Assembly (NCBI GenBank): GCA_947466585.1
Contig: CANIEU010000007.1
Location: 38,158 to 102,157, forward strand
Origin: Fibrobacterota bacterium
GTDB taxonomy: Bacteria; Fibrobacterota; Fibrobacteria; UBA11236
Length of the DNA: 64,000 nucleotides
Direction: 5' to 3'
Shown here: in pieces, positions 37,922 to 49,101 of the stretch
How the letters are laid out: each line of letters opens with the position of its first letter
How positions within the stretch are numbered: position 1 is the stretch's first letter
Position numbers and translations under genes: made by a program
The notes under the pieces: model-generated
What the model was told of the DNA's origin: nothing
Seen by the model: only the letters and a program-made list of their open reading frames with translations
The model's database searches: none

Positions 37922-38872
37922 TTAGAACGTGACGGTGGTTTCGACAGCCAAGCCCAAGCCCTTGTTCGAATCGTCGAGCTGGTACTTGGCTTCGGCCAGG
38001 ATCAACCAGTTCGGCGCAAGCGCGTAGCTCGGGCTGACGGTGATTTCGTTCTGGGTGAAGTCGTCAGCACTGCCACTGGTGGCACCGCTGGTGCTCATTC
38101 CGCTGAAGCGGCCCGTAACGGCAGTCACGTCCGAGAGCTTGTAGTTGACCATGGCGAGGTAGCCGATGCCGTTGTCTTTCTCGGCAGCGTAGTTCATCAG
38201 GTAGTCGCCTTCAAGCGCAGCCGTCAGGGGACCCGTCACGTAAGAACCCCAAGCGTTCAGCACGCTCTTGCCGTAGCCTGGCTCTTGCTCGTACATGCCG
38301 GTCACCTTGACTGTGATTTCCTTGGTCGGCATCAACGCGACCTGGGTTTCATAACCGGCGCGCTTCATATCGCCATCAGCAATCCAGATACCGTCAACAT
38401 ATGCGGCGTAAACTGAGATCATCGGGCTGACCACGTAAGATGCGTTCACACCATTCTGGTACCCACCGTAAACCAAGGCGTCGGACCAGCTGTACTGGTA
38501 CATGCCCGTGGGCTCTGCGGCTTCCCAGCCGGAGGAGCTCAGGAACTTACCGGCCTGAACAGTCAATGCGGACGAGGCGGCGTAGCTGAGGAACCCTTGC
38601 TCAAACTTCATTACCGTGCCGTCGGCAACTGTGCCAGCGCTATTGATGTCAGCGCGAGCGGAAAGTTTGTCGGAGAACTTGTACATGAAATCGAGTTCGA
38701 ACTGGTCGAAGGTCGCGGTGTAGGTTTTCGCGCCAACATCCGGAAATCCGGCAGTGCTCGACATATCGAGAAAGCCGCTCAAGGACAGCTGGTCGCCGAC
38801 CTTGATTTCCGCATTTGCCAGACCCATACTGAGCACGCCCGCTATGAGACCCATTGTGACTGATTTACGCAT
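37922..38872 (-). CDS. Outer-membrane porin, BBP2-like (barrel C)
   Basis: A 316-residue exported protein. The signal peptide MRKSVTMGLIAGVLSMGLANA ends at an A-x-A site. The mature part has the run of amphipathic strands, an AGKFLSSSGWEAAEPTGMYQ segment typical of OmpL-like beta-barrel porin 2 proteins, and a terminal TTVTF. It is not closely related to paralogues A and B. AAGGAG precedes ATG 38872. A sigma-54-like site lies about 55-70 bases upstream. Function as a general or nitrogen-compound porin is inferred from the neighbours. Confidence 0.82.
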   Translation of the reverse strand: MRKSVTMGLIAGVLSMGLANAEIKVGDQLSLSGFLDMSSTAGFPDVGAKTYTATFDQFELDFMYKFSDKLSARADINSAGTVADGTVMKFEQGFLSYAASSALTVQAGKFLSSSGWEAAEPTGMYQYSWSDALVYGGYQNGVNASYVVSPMISVYAAYVDGIWIADGDMKRAGYETQVALMPTKEITVKVTGMYEQEPGYGKSVLNAWGSYVTGPLTAALEGDYLMNYAAEKDNGIGYLAMVNYKLSDVTAVTGRFSGMSTSGATSGSADDFTQNEITVSPSYALAPNWLILAEAKYQLDDSNKGLGLAVETTVTF

Positions 38873-38926
38873 TGTGACTCCTTGTTAACCCGCCGGACCC
38901 TGGCGGGTGTTTGGATGTTAGGAATA

Positions 38927-38941
38927 TCAATCCTCATGCCA
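38927..38941 (-). promoter_or_regulatory. Weak sigma-54-like promoter for barrel C
   Basis: On the minus strand TGGCATGAGGATTGA gives the -24 GG and correct 10-base spacing, but the -12 dinucleotide is GA rather than GC. The rest of the 38873-39150 spacer shows no gene. Confidence 0.35.
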
Positions 38942-39150
38942 TCAGGATTTTCCGGGTTATGCCACGAATTTTTGGATTTTACCCCATCCGTCCTAGTTTT
39001 GTAATTCTTGTCACTCACACTCCGGCCTAACAAGTGACACAATATGACATAAAGCGGACAATTAGGTTTTATTGTCAAAAAAGAAGGCATTTGTATGCCT
39101 CTTCCTAAAGAAACCCCCATTTTTCGACACCTCCGCCAGACCGGGGATGA

Positions 39151-39345
39151 TTATTGGCCCGGAAGTGCCGGTGCGGCCGGTTTGGCGCTGCCCGGGGGCA
39201 GATAGCCGTACCACGAAGACGAGGCCGGAGCCTGGGGGTTGCCATGATGCGCGACCGCCGCAGCAGTGATGCCCAGCAGGGCGAACAAAAAAACCTTGAA
39301 GTGAAAATTCACAGGAACATGTTGAGTTAAGGGTCGGGATTTCAT
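39151..39345 (-). CDS. Small exported protein after ureG
   Basis: A 64-residue protein. FHFKVFLFALLGITAAAVA is a signal peptide or single membrane anchor. The rest (HHGNPQAPASSSWYGYLPPG...) is short, Pro/Ala-rich and begins with paired histidines. ATG 39345 has GGAG ten bases upstream and lies 33 bases after ureG, so it may be the last gene of the urease operon. No family recognised. A metal-related role is only a guess from the histidines and the neighbourhood. Confidence 0.55.
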   Translation of the reverse strand: MKSRPLTQHVPVNFHFKVFLFALLGITAAAVAHHGNPQAPASSSWYGYLPPGSAKPAAPALPGQ

Positions 39346-39377
39346 GGGTCGGTTCTCCGTTCGGATTTCTGCGGGAT

Positions 39378-40187
39378 TTACGGTTTCTGAATGACCAAGG
39401 GGACGGTTTCGATCCAAGCCTTCAATAGATGCTCGACGATAGCGGCCACGCCGGTGCCGGCGTTGACTTGCGCGAACAGGAAAGGGCCGTCGCCGCGCAT
39501 CTTGGTGGCATCGCGGCGCATGACTTCGAGATCTGCGCCCACGTGGGGAGCCAGATCGGTTTTGTTAATCACGAGTAAATCGCTTTGGGTAATGCCGGGT
39601 CCTCCTTTGCGGGGAACCTTGTCGCCGCCCGAAACGTCGATCACGTAGATCGTATAGTCTGCGAGCTCGCGACCGAAGTGTGCGGCGAGATTGTCGCCGC
39701 CGCTTTCGACGAAGAGCAGGTCGATGGGATGGTCGGTGCCTTCAAACCGGCGCATCAACTCTTCGCATGCGTAAATGTTGGACGATACGTCTTCGCGGAT
39801 GGCGGCGTGCGGGCAGCCGCCGGTTTCGACCGCGAGAATGCGGTCGGCCGGCAAGGCTTTGTGGCGGGTGAGGAACTCGCCGTCTTCGCGGGTGAAGATG
39901 TCATTGGTCACCACGCCGAGGCTGTAGCGGTCGCGCAAGGCTTCGCACAGTGCTTTGGCGAGAGCGGTTTTGCCCGAACCCACAGGGCCGCCGATGCCGA
40001 TGGTAAACGCGCGTTTGCGGTAGTCCCGGTCGTCGCGCGTGAGTTCGCGCAAGCGGTATTCACCAGGCGATTCGATTTGATCGTGGTCGTACCCGTGATC
40101 ATGCGAATGCCCCGGCCCGCCGCTGGCGAGGATGTGCCAGTTGCCCATCTGGTGGAGCCGGTTACGTGGTTTCATGGTGTTAATCAT
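39378..40187 (-). CDS. ureG: Urease accessory GTPase UreG
   Basis: A 269-residue SIMIBI-class GTPase that drives nickel insertion into urease. [13 protein letters not shown] is the P-loop, EDGEFL and [15 protein letters not shown] the metal/switch motif with Cys-Pro-His, and [10 protein letters not shown] the guanine specificity motif. The N-terminus carries about 60 extra residues including [11 protein letters not shown], a histidine cluster that could hold nickel. No ureE gene lies in the operon. Order: ureD-ureAB-ureC-ureF-ureG. Confidence 0.95.
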   Translation of the reverse strand: MINTMKPRNRLHQMGNWHILASGGPGHSHDHGYDHDQIESPGEYRLRELTRDDRDYRKRAFTIGIGGPVGSGKTALAKALCEALRDRYSLGVVTNDIFTREDGEFLTRHKALPADRILAVETGGCPHAAIREDVSSNIYACEELMRRFEGTDHPIDLLFVESGGDNLAAHFGRELADYTIYVIDVSGGDKVPRKGGPGITQSDLLVINKTDLAPHVGADLEVMRRDATKMRGDGPFLFAQVNAGTGVAAIVEHLLKAWIETVPLVIQKP

Positions 40188-40209
40188 GTAACGATTCCCG
40201 TGTTAAAAA

Positions 40210-40959
40210 TCAATTCTGAAAAAGTCGGCTGTATAAAAAGTCGTGCCCGCCCTGCCCGGTTTCCACCAGCGGCGCGGTGCGGCGCGCTTCACGTGGAGCC
40301 GGGAGCGCGGAACCGTCGCCGAGCCGCTCGGCCGCACCGCGCATGGCGCGGGCCTGCAACTCCTGGCCTGCGCGCGGACCCACAAGCCCCAGGCGCACAG
40401 CGGCGGCGGCCTGGTCGCGGATGATGCCGTGCAGATAGAGCGAGCAGGTTTGTTCGCGCGAGGCCCCCAGCAAGGCGAGCGCGCGCCCGAGGGCGAGGGC
40501 GAAGTGCAGATTTTCGGCGGCGGCGGCGGTGGTGGTGGCAGTGGTAGTTGTGGCGGCGTGGTGCGCGCCTTTTTCCTGCATGGCCTGATTCGCCCGCATC
40601 GATCGCAAGGCCTCGATGCCGGGATGCGGAAAGGTGTCGCCCAGCGCATCGAGAAGGGCGCGCGCCTGGCGTAGCGAGGCAGTGCGCATGGCCGTATTCC
40701 ACTGCGTGGCGTCCCATTCGGCGCAGAGCGCCTCGAAGGCGACCGGATCGTGAGCCGCCTCATCGTGCGCTGCAGCGACGAAGGCCAAATCGAATTCGCC
40801 GGCCTGTCGCAGATGCGCCTCGAAATATTCTTCCAGCGCGTGCAGCGAAGGAAAACGTCCCGCGCGCGCGAGCGCCTCCAAACCGCTGCTGTAAGCGAAG
40901 GCGCCGGTCGGAAAAGCCGAGTCGGCGATCTGAAGGAATTGGCTGAGTGGAAGCGGCAT
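40210..40959 (-). CDS. ureF: Urease accessory protein UreF
   Basis: A 249-residue all-helical chaperone that bridges UreD and UreG. ADSAFPTGAFAYSSGLEAL is the conserved start. A Thr/Ala/His-rich insert (HHAATTTTATTTAAAAE, about residues 133-149) is unusual and codes a short simple-sequence loop. GRALALLG and LYLHGIIRDQAAAAVRLGLV fit the family core. It starts 137 bases after ureC, a gap filled by an inverted repeat, and is followed by ureG after 22 bases. Confidence 0.92.
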   Translation of the reverse strand: MPLPLSQFLQIADSAFPTGAFAYSSGLEALARAGRFPSLHALEEYFEAHLRQAGEFDLAFVAAAHDEAAHDPVAFEALCAEWDATQWNTAMRTASLRQARALLDALGDTFPHPGIEALRSMRANQAMQEKGAHHAATTTTATTTAAAAENLHFALALGRALALLGASREQTCSLYLHGIIRDQAAAAVRLGLVGPRAGQELQARAMRGAAERLGDGSALPAPREARRTAPLVETGQGGHDFLYSRLFQN

Positions 40960-40961
40960 GG

Positions 40962-41096
40962 GAAATCAGAAACCGGAAATATGAAAGATGAAAGATGAAT
41001 AAACGCAAAAACGGAACGAAAGCCGGAGATCGGAACGATCGGCGGCGCATTTGGAATTCGGTTTCCTTTCCGATTTCATATTTCTGATTTCATATT

Positions 41097-41098
<2 letters not shown>
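40962..41098. repeat. Imperfect inverted repeat between ureC and ureF
   Basis: GAAATCAGAAACCGGAAAT plus GAAAGATGAAAGATGAA on the left (40962-40999) faces TTTCCGATTTCATATTTC and TGATTTCATATTTC on the right (41067-41098), chains of GAAATATGAAATCAG-like words in opposite orientation. It interrupts an otherwise tight urease operon and reaches the ureC stop codon. Confidence 0.7.
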
Positions 41099-42814
<1,716 letters not shown>

Positions 42815-42818
<4 letters not shown>

Positions 42819-43600
42819 ACTGATTTCTCCAGGTTGATTTCCGCGCCGAGAAAGGAACCTGCGCGGGCGCGCGCGATGGCGGCCTGCGCGTTTTCACCGG
42901 TGGTTTCGCCCGAGATCAACGCGCTGCCTCCGTGGACGCGGCGCAAACCGCCGAGCGCGACGAGACGCACGCTTTTGCGTTCTCCGGGTTCGAAGCGCAC
43001 CGCGGTGCCGCTGGGAATGTCGAGTCGGAAACCCACCGCCGCCGCGCGATCGAAACGCAAGGAAGCATTGGTTTCGAAGAACGGATAATGCGACCCTACC
43101 TGAACCGGTCGATCGCCCATGTTGGTGACTTCGACGGTGAGAGTGTCGCGTCCGGCATTGAGGACCACCGGTTCCGCAGCGGGGGAGACGTCTCCGGGTG
43201 TCGTCTCCCGGGTATGCGGCGGGCGTACCACCGGAAGCGCCCGGCGAGCCGCATCGAGGCCCGAGCCGTACAAGGCCAGTTCGGCATCGCCCTCTTCGCC
43301 GCACACGGGTTCATGCACCGTGACGAGTTTGGTGCCGTCGGGAAAGGTGCCTTCCACTTGCACTTCAGCGATCATTTCAGGTACGCCCGGCAAAACATCG
43401 CGGCGGCCCAAAATGTTTTTGCCGAGGTCCATCAGATCGGGAACGCTGCGCCCGTCGCGGATGAACTCCAGCAATTGCGAGGCGATGAGGGCCACGGCTT
43501 CGGGATAATTCAGGGCCACGCCGCGCCACAGACGCTTTTGCGCGAGAAATCCTGCCTGATGCAGGGTGAGTTTGTCGAGATCCCGTGGGGATAGATGCAT
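42815..43600 (-). CDS. ureAB: Fused urease gamma-beta subunit
   Basis: A 261-residue protein joining the two small urease subunits. Residues 1 to about 100 are gamma ([65 protein letters not shown]). A linker of about 40 residues leads to beta (about 145-255: [40 protein letters not shown]). [10 protein letters not shown] has Pro where GSHYHFFE is usual. Fusion of this kind is known from Helicobacter. It precedes ureC with a four-base overlap. Confidence 0.93.
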
Positions 43601-43623
43601 GTTCGGTGCTCCCTGATTCTTCC

Positions 43624-44511
43624 CTAATACTTACGTGACCAAAAATCGAAGCCGAGCCACTCGGGCCGGGCGAGTTCGGCGAAGAGCAGTCCGGCCAGCG
43701 GCTCAAGGGCACCTCGATCGGCTCCGAGCGCCCGCAGGGAGAACCCTCGACCTTCCCGAACTCCCAAGCCCACCTGACGCGTACCGTCCATCCATTGCGG
43801 GCGACCGTTCGCGCCCGGGACCTTGAGCCAGCGCTCCGCTGCCGCGTGCAAGGATTCCCATCCCGGCCCGAGCACGTGTACCGTGAGCAACGAGGCGAAA
43901 CCGCCCATGCCGGTGCGTGCCCAATGAACGGGATTCTTTTCTTCATCACCATCCATTCCAACCAGACGCAGCGAGTCGCACAGAAGCGGACGCCCCTGCG
44001 GATCTTCGACCCGCAAGTTGTTCTCGTAGGAAGCGAACGCGAAGCCTTCGCCGCGATCGAGGCGTCCCGCGATCATCCAGTCCACTAATATCAAGCGCGC
44101 TCCGGCGTGCAACACCCAATGCTGCGTTTGAGCGAAGCGACTGCCGCCATAGGGTACTACGGGGTCGCCCCCGCAAACGGCCAAGCCGTTCGCATAAACC
44201 GTGCCACGTACCGATTGCCGGGTGACGCCACCGCCGGGGCATGGAAAGATGCGGGTATTCGCCTGCGGTGCGAACATCAAGGAGGAGTTTTCACGGCACT
44301 CCAGGTCAAAGCGGTAGTCGTCGCCTTCGAGCATGCCGCCTCCGAGTGCGCTCGAAAAAACGAGAGCCGAGCGGCTGCCCGGGCGCGGATGCACGAATCG
44401 CACGGGGGGAACTGCCCGGCTACGACGCACGCGGGTTCGCCCGTCGACCCATGAGGTTTCCAGCGCATTTTCAGACAATCGCGTGCCAACCGTTGTCAAT
44501 TCATCTCCCAT
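43624..44511 (-). CDS. ureD: Urease accessory protein UreD
   Basis: A 295-residue accessory protein (UreD/UreH) that forms the activation complex and nickel tunnel with UreF and Ure[42 protein letters not shown] and [19 protein letters not shown] are characteristic. First gene of the urease operon, 23 bases before ureAB. The start is uncertain: ATG 44511 is used, while a TTG at 44529 or an internal TTG are possible. A sigma-54-like promoter lies about 120 bases upstream. Confidence 0.88.
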   Translation of the reverse strand: MGDELTTVGTRLSENALETSWVDGRTRVRRSRAVPPVRFVHPRPGSRSALVFSSALGGGMLEGDDYRFDLECRENSSLMFAPQANTRIFPCPGGGVTRQSVRGTVYANGLAVCGGDPVVPYGGSRFAQTQHWVLHAGARLILVDWMIAGRLDRGEGFAFASYENNLRVEDPQGRPLLCDSLRLVGMDGDEEKNPVHWARTGMGGFASLLTVHVLGPGWESLHAAAERWLKVPGANGRPQWMDGTRQVGLGVREGRGFSLRALGADRGALEPLAGLLFAELARPEWLGFDFWSRKY

Positions 44512-44564
44512 GAAAACAAATTCGGACAATTAATCGGAATTGGAAAGAAAGTGAAACGCAGTAC

Positions 44565-44583
44565 CCACGGAACCGATCCGTGG
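44565..44583. promoter_or_regulatory. Palindrome between the ureD and urtA genes
   Basis: CCACGGA-accga-TCCGTGG is a perfect 7-bp inverted repeat. It lies roughly 115-120 bases upstream of the predicted urtA start, the usual place for an enhancer-binding activator, and within the 5' leader of ureD. The sequence is not the textbook NtrC site. Confidence 0.4.
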
Positions 44584-44630
44584 AAGAATCGCGCTTCCGG
44601 CTCTGAATGGTAGTTCGAGAGGAAGTCATC

Positions 44631-44645
44631 GCACAAATCAGGCCA
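44631..44645 (-). promoter_or_regulatory. Sigma-54-type promoter for the urease operon
   Basis: On the minus strand TGGCCTGATTTGTGC has the -24 GG (44644-44643), exactly ten bases, and the -12 GC (44632-44631). The -12 half is GTGC rather than TTGC. Confidence 0.6.
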
Positions 44646-44666
44646 GTGGAACGATTCCAAAGAGCG

Positions 44667-44681
44667 TGGCACCCTTCTTGC
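44667..44681 (+). promoter_or_regulatory. Sigma-54 promoter for urtABCDE
   Basis: TGGCACCCTTCTTGC matches the consensus TGGCAC-N5-TTGC at every fixed base: -24 GG at 44668-44669 and -12 GC at 44680-44681. The expected start is near 44692. It is about 23 bases from the oppositely facing urease promoter. Confidence 0.88.
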
Positions 44682-44724
44682 TTTTTCCGGTGTTCGGGAA
44701 GGTCACCCCAAAAAAGGAGTTGGT

Positions 44725-46023
44725 ATGATGCGGAAGAACTGGATGAAAAAAAGTTTTGCATTTGGTGCCGGCGCTGCACTGAGCGCGGCGATGGTGCTCG
44801 GCGTCGCGATGCCGAAGCAGGCTGAAGCTGCGGGAACCGTGAAAATCGGTATTCTTCACTCTCTCAGCGGCACGATGGCGATTTCCGAAGTGTCGCTGAA
44901 GGACGTTGTGTTGATGGCCATCGAGGAAATAAACGCCAAGGGCGGCGTGCTCGGCAAAAAAATCGAACCCGTGATCGTGGATCCGGCGTCCGATTGGGAT
45001 CTGTTCGCAGAAAAAGCCAAGCAACTGCTGTTGCAGGACAAGGTTTCGGTGGTGTTCGGCTGTTGGACCTCGGTGTCTCGCAAGTCGGTTCTCCCCGTCT
45101 TCGAAGGCAACAACGGCCTGCTGTTCTACCCCGTTCAGTACGAGGGTGAAGAGTGCTCGAAGAACGTGTTTTACACGGGTGCGACCCCCAACCAGCAGCT
45201 CATTCCCGCCGCAGAATACCTGATGAGCGCGGAAGGCGGCGGCTACAAAAAGTTCTACCTGCTGGGCACCGACTACGTGTTCCCCCGCACGGCCAACAAG
45301 ATCCTGAAGGCCTTCCTGCTCGCCAAGGGTGTGCCGCCTGAGAACATCATGGAAGAGTACACTCCCTTCCACCACCAGGACTACCAGACCATTATCTCGA
45401 AGGTCAAGAAGTTCGCCGCGGGTGGCAAGGCAGCAATTCTTTCCACCATTAACGGCGACTCGAACGTCCCGTTCTACAAAGAGTTTGCGGCTCAGGGCCT
45501 GACCTCTTCGATGGTTCCGATCATGGCTTTCTCCGTTGCCGAAGACGAACTGCGCGCCATGGACACCAAGTACCTCGTCGGCCACCTCGCCGCCTGGAAC
45601 TACTACCAGTCCGTGCCCTCCGCTTCCAACAAGAAGTTCGTGGCGGCCTTCAAGGCTTTCGCCGCGAAGAACAAGCTTCCCGGCGGCGCATCCCGCGTGA
45701 CGGATGATCCGATGGAAGCCGCGTACATCAGCGTCAACATGTGGGCGCTCGCAGCCCAAAAGGCAGGCTCCTTCGATGTGGACAAGGTGAGCAAGGCTGT
45801 TGCCGGTATGAAGTTCGGCGCTCCGGGCATGCCCGTCATGTTCGACGCCCGCAATCACCACTTGCACAAGCCCGTTTTGATCGGCGAGATCAAGAAGGAC
45901 GGTCAGTTCAAGGTGGTTTGGAAGACCAAGGGTCTCGTGGCTCCGGAGCCCTGGTCCGAGTACACCAGCCCCGACAAGGGTTGCGACTGGGTCGATCATC
46001 AGGGAACCTACACGAAGAAATAA
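44725..46023 (+). CDS. urtA: Urea ABC transporter, substrate-binding protein
   Basis: A 432-residue exported binding protein of the urea/short-chain amide family. The signal MMRKNWMKKSFAFGAGAALS...MPKQAEAA ends near residue 36. VKIGILHSLSGTMAISEVSL, VFGCWTSVSRKSVLPVFE, LLFYPVQYEGEECS and GTDYVFPRTANKI are typical UrtA blocks. AAAGGAG precedes the ATG. It delivers urea in the periplasm to UrtBC. The TAA is followed by a stable hairpin that could keep urtA mRNA in excess over urtB. Confidence 0.95.
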   Translation: MMRKNWMKKSFAFGAGAALSAAMVLGVAMPKQAEAAGTVKIGILHSLSGTMAISEVSLKDVVLMAIEEINAKGGVLGKKIEPVIVDPASDWDLFAEKAKQLLLQDKVSVVFGCWTSVSRKSVLPVFEGNNGLLFYPVQYEGEECSKNVFYTGATPNQQLIPAAEYLMSAEGGGYKKFYLLGTDYVFPRTANKILKAFLLAKGVPPENIMEEYTPFHHQDYQTIISKVKKFAAGGKAAILSTINGDSNVPFYKEFAAQGLTSSMVPIMAFSVAEDELRAMDTKYLVGHLAAWNYYQSVPSASNKKFVAAFKAFAAKNKLPGGASRVTDDPMEAAYISVNMWALAAQKAGSFDVDKVSKAVAGMKFGAPGMPVMFDARNHHLHKPVLIGEIKKDGQFKVVWKTKGLVAPEPWSEYTSPDKGCDWVDHQGTYTKK

Positions 46024-46077
46024 TCTTCGTGGTCTCTGAATCTTCTCTGGATTCAAACTGAGTTCCTGTTGAGTTCT

Positions 46078-46111
46078 GCCCCGCCCGCCGGTTTCATCGG
46101 CGGAGCGGGGC
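46078..46111 (+). terminator. Hairpin between urtA and urtB
   Basis: GCCCCGC-CCGCCG (46078-46090) pairs with CGGCGG-A-GCGGGGC (46098-46111), interrupted by one bulge. No T run follows (ATTATCG), so partial termination or protection of the urtA 3' end is more likely than a full stop. Confidence 0.6.
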
Positions 46112-46238
46112 ATTATCGAAATCTTATCGAAACCTTGTTGCCGTTCACGGGACCTGTTCCGAATTCGATTCTTCCTCCTGATCTTCTCTTCTCTCCATTC
46201 GTTGATTCGGTCCGTCACACCCCGGACAAAGGAATTTG

Positions 46239-47993
46239 ATGTTTCCGATGCGTCGCATGTTGTCCTTGATGGTGGTACTCTGCCTGTCGACGGCTCTCAC
46301 CGCCCGCGCTTCCGATGGTTCGGATGCTTCGGGTGCGACGCCGGGCGCCTCCATCGCGGATTGTATGCAATCCCTCGCGTTAAAATCCCGCGTCATCGCC
46401 GCGGCCGGTGAGGACGTCAGCGGCGAAGGCCTGCAGGCCTCGTTGCAATGTCTCATTGCGCGGAACACGGAACGTTCTGACACCGCGCTCAAGCCCCTGT
46501 TCGCCGGTCTTGCGACCGGTTCGGTCATGGTCGCCACGCTTCCCGGCACTTCTGGAGGTCAGGCTGCCCTTGTGATTCCCGGTGAACCCATCGATGAGGC
46601 AGGCGGTACCTATTTCCCCGTTGTGCTCGCTTATCCTTACAGCGGCACAGTCCTCAAGGGCAGCGACGGAAAGCCCTTGATGCTCTTGTCCGATTCGCTC
46701 GTCGAACCCGATATCGGTCGCACGGAGCGCGCCTTGTTGCAGCCGGTGCTCACCACCTTCGATTTGTTCTCGCCAGATCCCGCCACCCGTCGTTCGGCAG
46801 CATCGCTGCTCGGTGAAACCCAGGACCTGCTATTCCTGCCAGCTCTCGCCAAGGCCATTGCCGCGGAACCTGACAAGCGTATCCGTCACGTGATGCTTGA
46901 GTCGCAGGCGCGCCTGCAATTGTTCTCGCCCGAGAAAGAGACCCGTTTCGCGGCCTGTGAAGCGCTGGGAAAGCTCAAGGGTATGGCGGCGCTTTCGGAT
47001 CTGGAAGCGTTGGCGGCCGATGAAAACGAGGCTTTCGGGCTGCGCGATGCCGCCGCTTCCGCCGTCAAGTCGATCAAGGCCTGGAGCAAATTCACTGGCA
47101 TTCTCCAAAACATTTTTTCGGGCCTGAGCCTCGGTTCCATCCTCATTCTGATGGCGCTCGGTCTCGCGGTCATCTTCGGCTTGATGGGCGTGATCAACAT
47201 GGCCCACGGCGAGTTCATGATGATTGGCGCCTATGCCACCTTTCTTGTGCAGGTCTGCTTCGAAAAGTGGATGCCGGGCGCACAGGGCTGGTTCCTCGCG
47301 TTTTCCTTTCCTGTTGCGTTTCTCCTAGCAGGACTGGCGGGCATGCTGATCGAGTCCACCATCATTAAGCGCTTGTACGGCCGTCCGCTCGAGACCTTGC
47401 TTGCCACCTGGGGTGTCAGCCTGCTGCTGATCCAGATCGCGCGCAGCATTTTCGGCGACCTCACCGCCGTCACCACGCCGCCGTTTCTCGGCGGAGGATG
47501 GGAGATTTTTCCGCAGGTGGTGTTCCCCTTCAACCGTCTGTTCATCATCGTACTCACGGCTGTGATCGTGACCGGCATGACCTTGCTGTTCTTCAAAACC
47601 ACCCTCGGCATGAAGGTGCGCGCGGTGACGCAAAACCGCGGCATGAGTGCTTGCCTGGGCGTGCGTACGCGCCGACTCGACAACCTTACCTTCGGAATCG
47701 GTACCGGCATCGCCGGTCTCGCCGGATGCGCGCTCACGCAGATTGGCAACGTCGATCCTGGAATGGGGCAGAATTACATCGTCGATTCCTTCATGGTCGT
47801 TGTGACTGGCGGCGTCGGCAAGCTCGTCGGTACCGTATTGGCAGGCCTTGGCATCGGTACCATGAACAAATTCCTCGAGCCTTTCTTCGAGGCGGTGTAC
47901 GCCAAGGTGATTCTGCTCGGATTGGTCATCCTTTTCCTTCAATGGCGGCCCTCGGGGCTCTTCCCCGCGAAAGGCAGACATGAAGACAACTAA
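46239..47993 (+). CDS. urtB: Urea ABC transporter, permease UrtB
   Basis: A 584-residue protein. After a signal-like start (MFPMRRMLSLMVVLCLSTAL) comes a long soluble periplasmic region (about residues 30-285) with helical repeats such as RRSAASLLGETQDLLFLPAL, the UrtB-specific extension. Then follow the LivH-like membrane segments with GLMGVINMAHGEFMMIGAY and the TTLGMKVRAVTQNRGMSACL loop that meets the ATPases. ATG 46239 is preferred over TTG 46236 because AAAGGA lies about six bases upstream. It overlaps urtC by 14 bases. Confidence 0.93.
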   Translation: MFPMRRMLSLMVVLCLSTALTARASDGSDASGATPGASIADCMQSLALKSRVIAAAGEDVSGEGLQASLQCLIARNTERSDTALKPLFAGLATGSVMVATLPGTSGGQAALVIPGEPIDEAGGTYFPVVLAYPYSGTVLKGSDGKPLMLLSDSLVEPDIGRTERALLQPVLTTFDLFSPDPATRRSAASLLGETQDLLFLPALAKAIAAEPDKRIRHVMLESQARLQLFSPEKETRFAACEALGKLKGMAALSDLEALAADENEAFGLRDAAASAVKSIKAWSKFTGILQNIFSGLSLGSILILMALGLAVIFGLMGVINMAHGEFMMIGAYATFLVQVCFEKWMPGAQGWFLAFSFPVAFLLAGLAGMLIESTIIKRLYGRPLETLLATWGVSLLLIQIARSIFGDLTAVTTPPFLGGGWEIFPQVVFPFNRLFIIVLTAVIVTGMTLLFFKTTLGMKVRAVTQNRGMSACLGVRTRRLDNLTFGIGTGIAGLAGCALTQIGNVDPGMGQNYIVDSFMVVVTGGVGKLVGTVLAGLGIGTMNKFLEPFFEAVYAKVILLGLVILFLQWRPSGLFPAKGRHEDN

Positions 47994-49101
47994 ACCGACG
48001 GAGCCCGGCATGTCCTCCGGTTCGTTTTTCCGGAGGGAATCCTCAGGTCTGCTGATGGCATTCATTTTGGTCCTTCTGGTTCCGGTGCTCAACTTCACCG
48101 GTGTCTTGTCGGATCTCAGTCTGAATCTGCTGGGGCGCTATCTCTGTTTCGCACTCGTTGCCATCGGCATCGACCTGATCTGGGGCTATACCGGCATCCT
48201 GTCGCTTTGCCAGGCGCTGTTCTTCTGTCTCGGAGGATATTGCATCGGCATGCACATGCTGCTCAAAACGGGCTCGCAGGGTGTTTACGGCAGCGCACTT
48301 CCCGACTTCATGGTGTGGACCGGCGTCACGGAACTTCCCTGGTTCTGGAAACCCTTCTCGTCCTTCGCTGCGACCATCACCTTTGGAATGCTGGTGCCCA
48401 TGACCGCGGCATTCGTGTTCGGCTACTTCGCCTTCCGCAGCCGCATCAAAGGAGTATACTTCAGCATCATATCGCAGGCCTTGGCGCTCGCCACCTGGCT
48501 GATCTTTCTGCGCAACGAAACCCGCCTCGGTGGCACCAACGGACTCACCGACTTCAAAACGCTGCTCGGGTTTCCGCTCGCCGAAGCCTCCACCAAGCGC
48601 GGTCTTTACCTGCTAACCGCGGTGGTATTGGTGGCGGTTTATTTCGGTTGCCGCTTCGCGATCCGCTCCAAGTTCGGAAAAATCCTCGTCGCCATCCGCG
48701 ACAGTGAGACCCGCGTGCGTTTCACCGGTATTTCGGTGGCGCGCTACAAGATCTTCATCTTCGCCATCGCCGCACTACTCGCCGGCATCGGCGGCATGTT
48801 ATACGTGCCCCAAACCGGAATCATCACCCCCGGCCGCATGGACGTGCGCAGTTCGCTCGAGATGGTGGTTTGGGTCGCTGTGGGTGGTCGCGCCACCTTG
48901 ATGGGCCCCATCGTGGGTGCGATCGGCATCAGCCTCTTATATAGCATGCTCACCGGTGCGCTCCCCGGATCGTGGTTGTACGTGCTCGGCGGCTTGTTCA
49001 TCGTGGTGGTGCTGTTCATGCCCCGCGGCGTTATCGGGCTCGTGGACGACGCCAAGGCCCGCATCGCCAAACTCCGCGCGCGGAAAGGAACGGCGCCATG
49101 A
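47980..49101 (+). CDS. urtC: Urea ABC transporter, permease UrtC
   Basis: A 373-residue LivM-like permease with about nine membrane segments. GIDLIWGYTGILSLCQALFF, RIKGVYFSIISQALA, RNETRLGGTNGLTDF and the cytoplasmic LVAIRDSETRVRFTG coupling loop identify it. It forms the channel together with UrtB. ATG 47980 lies inside the end of urtB, and its own TGA overlaps the urtD ATG. Confidence 0.94.
   Translation: MKTTKPTEPGMSSGSFFRRESSGLLMAFILVLLVPVLNFTGVLSDLSLNLLGRYLCFALVAIGIDLIWGYTGILSLCQALFFCLGGYCIGMHMLLKTGSQGVYGSALPDFMVWTGVTELPWFWKPFSSFAATITFGMLVPMTAAFVFGYFAFRSRIKGVYFSIISQALALATWLIFLRNETRLGGTNGLTDFKTLLGFPLAEASTKRGLYLLTAVVLVAVYFGCRFAIRSKFGKILVAIRDSETRVRFTGISVARYKIFIFAIAALLAGIGGMLYVPQTGIITPGRMDVRSSLEMVVWVAVGGRATLMGPIVGAIGISLLYSMLTGALPGSWLYVLGGLFIVVVLFMPRGVIGLVDDAKARIAKLRARKGTAP

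Noticed and set aside
39072..39269. 65-codon plus-strand ORF in the spacer beside barrel C
   Set aside because: No ribosome-binding site, no recognisable domain, and it overlaps a better minus-strand candidate.
44638..46218. 526-codon minus-strand ORF opposite urtA
   Set aside because: UrtA is intact on the plus strand; the reverse frame is open only because of codon bias, and it would cover both sigma-54 promoters.
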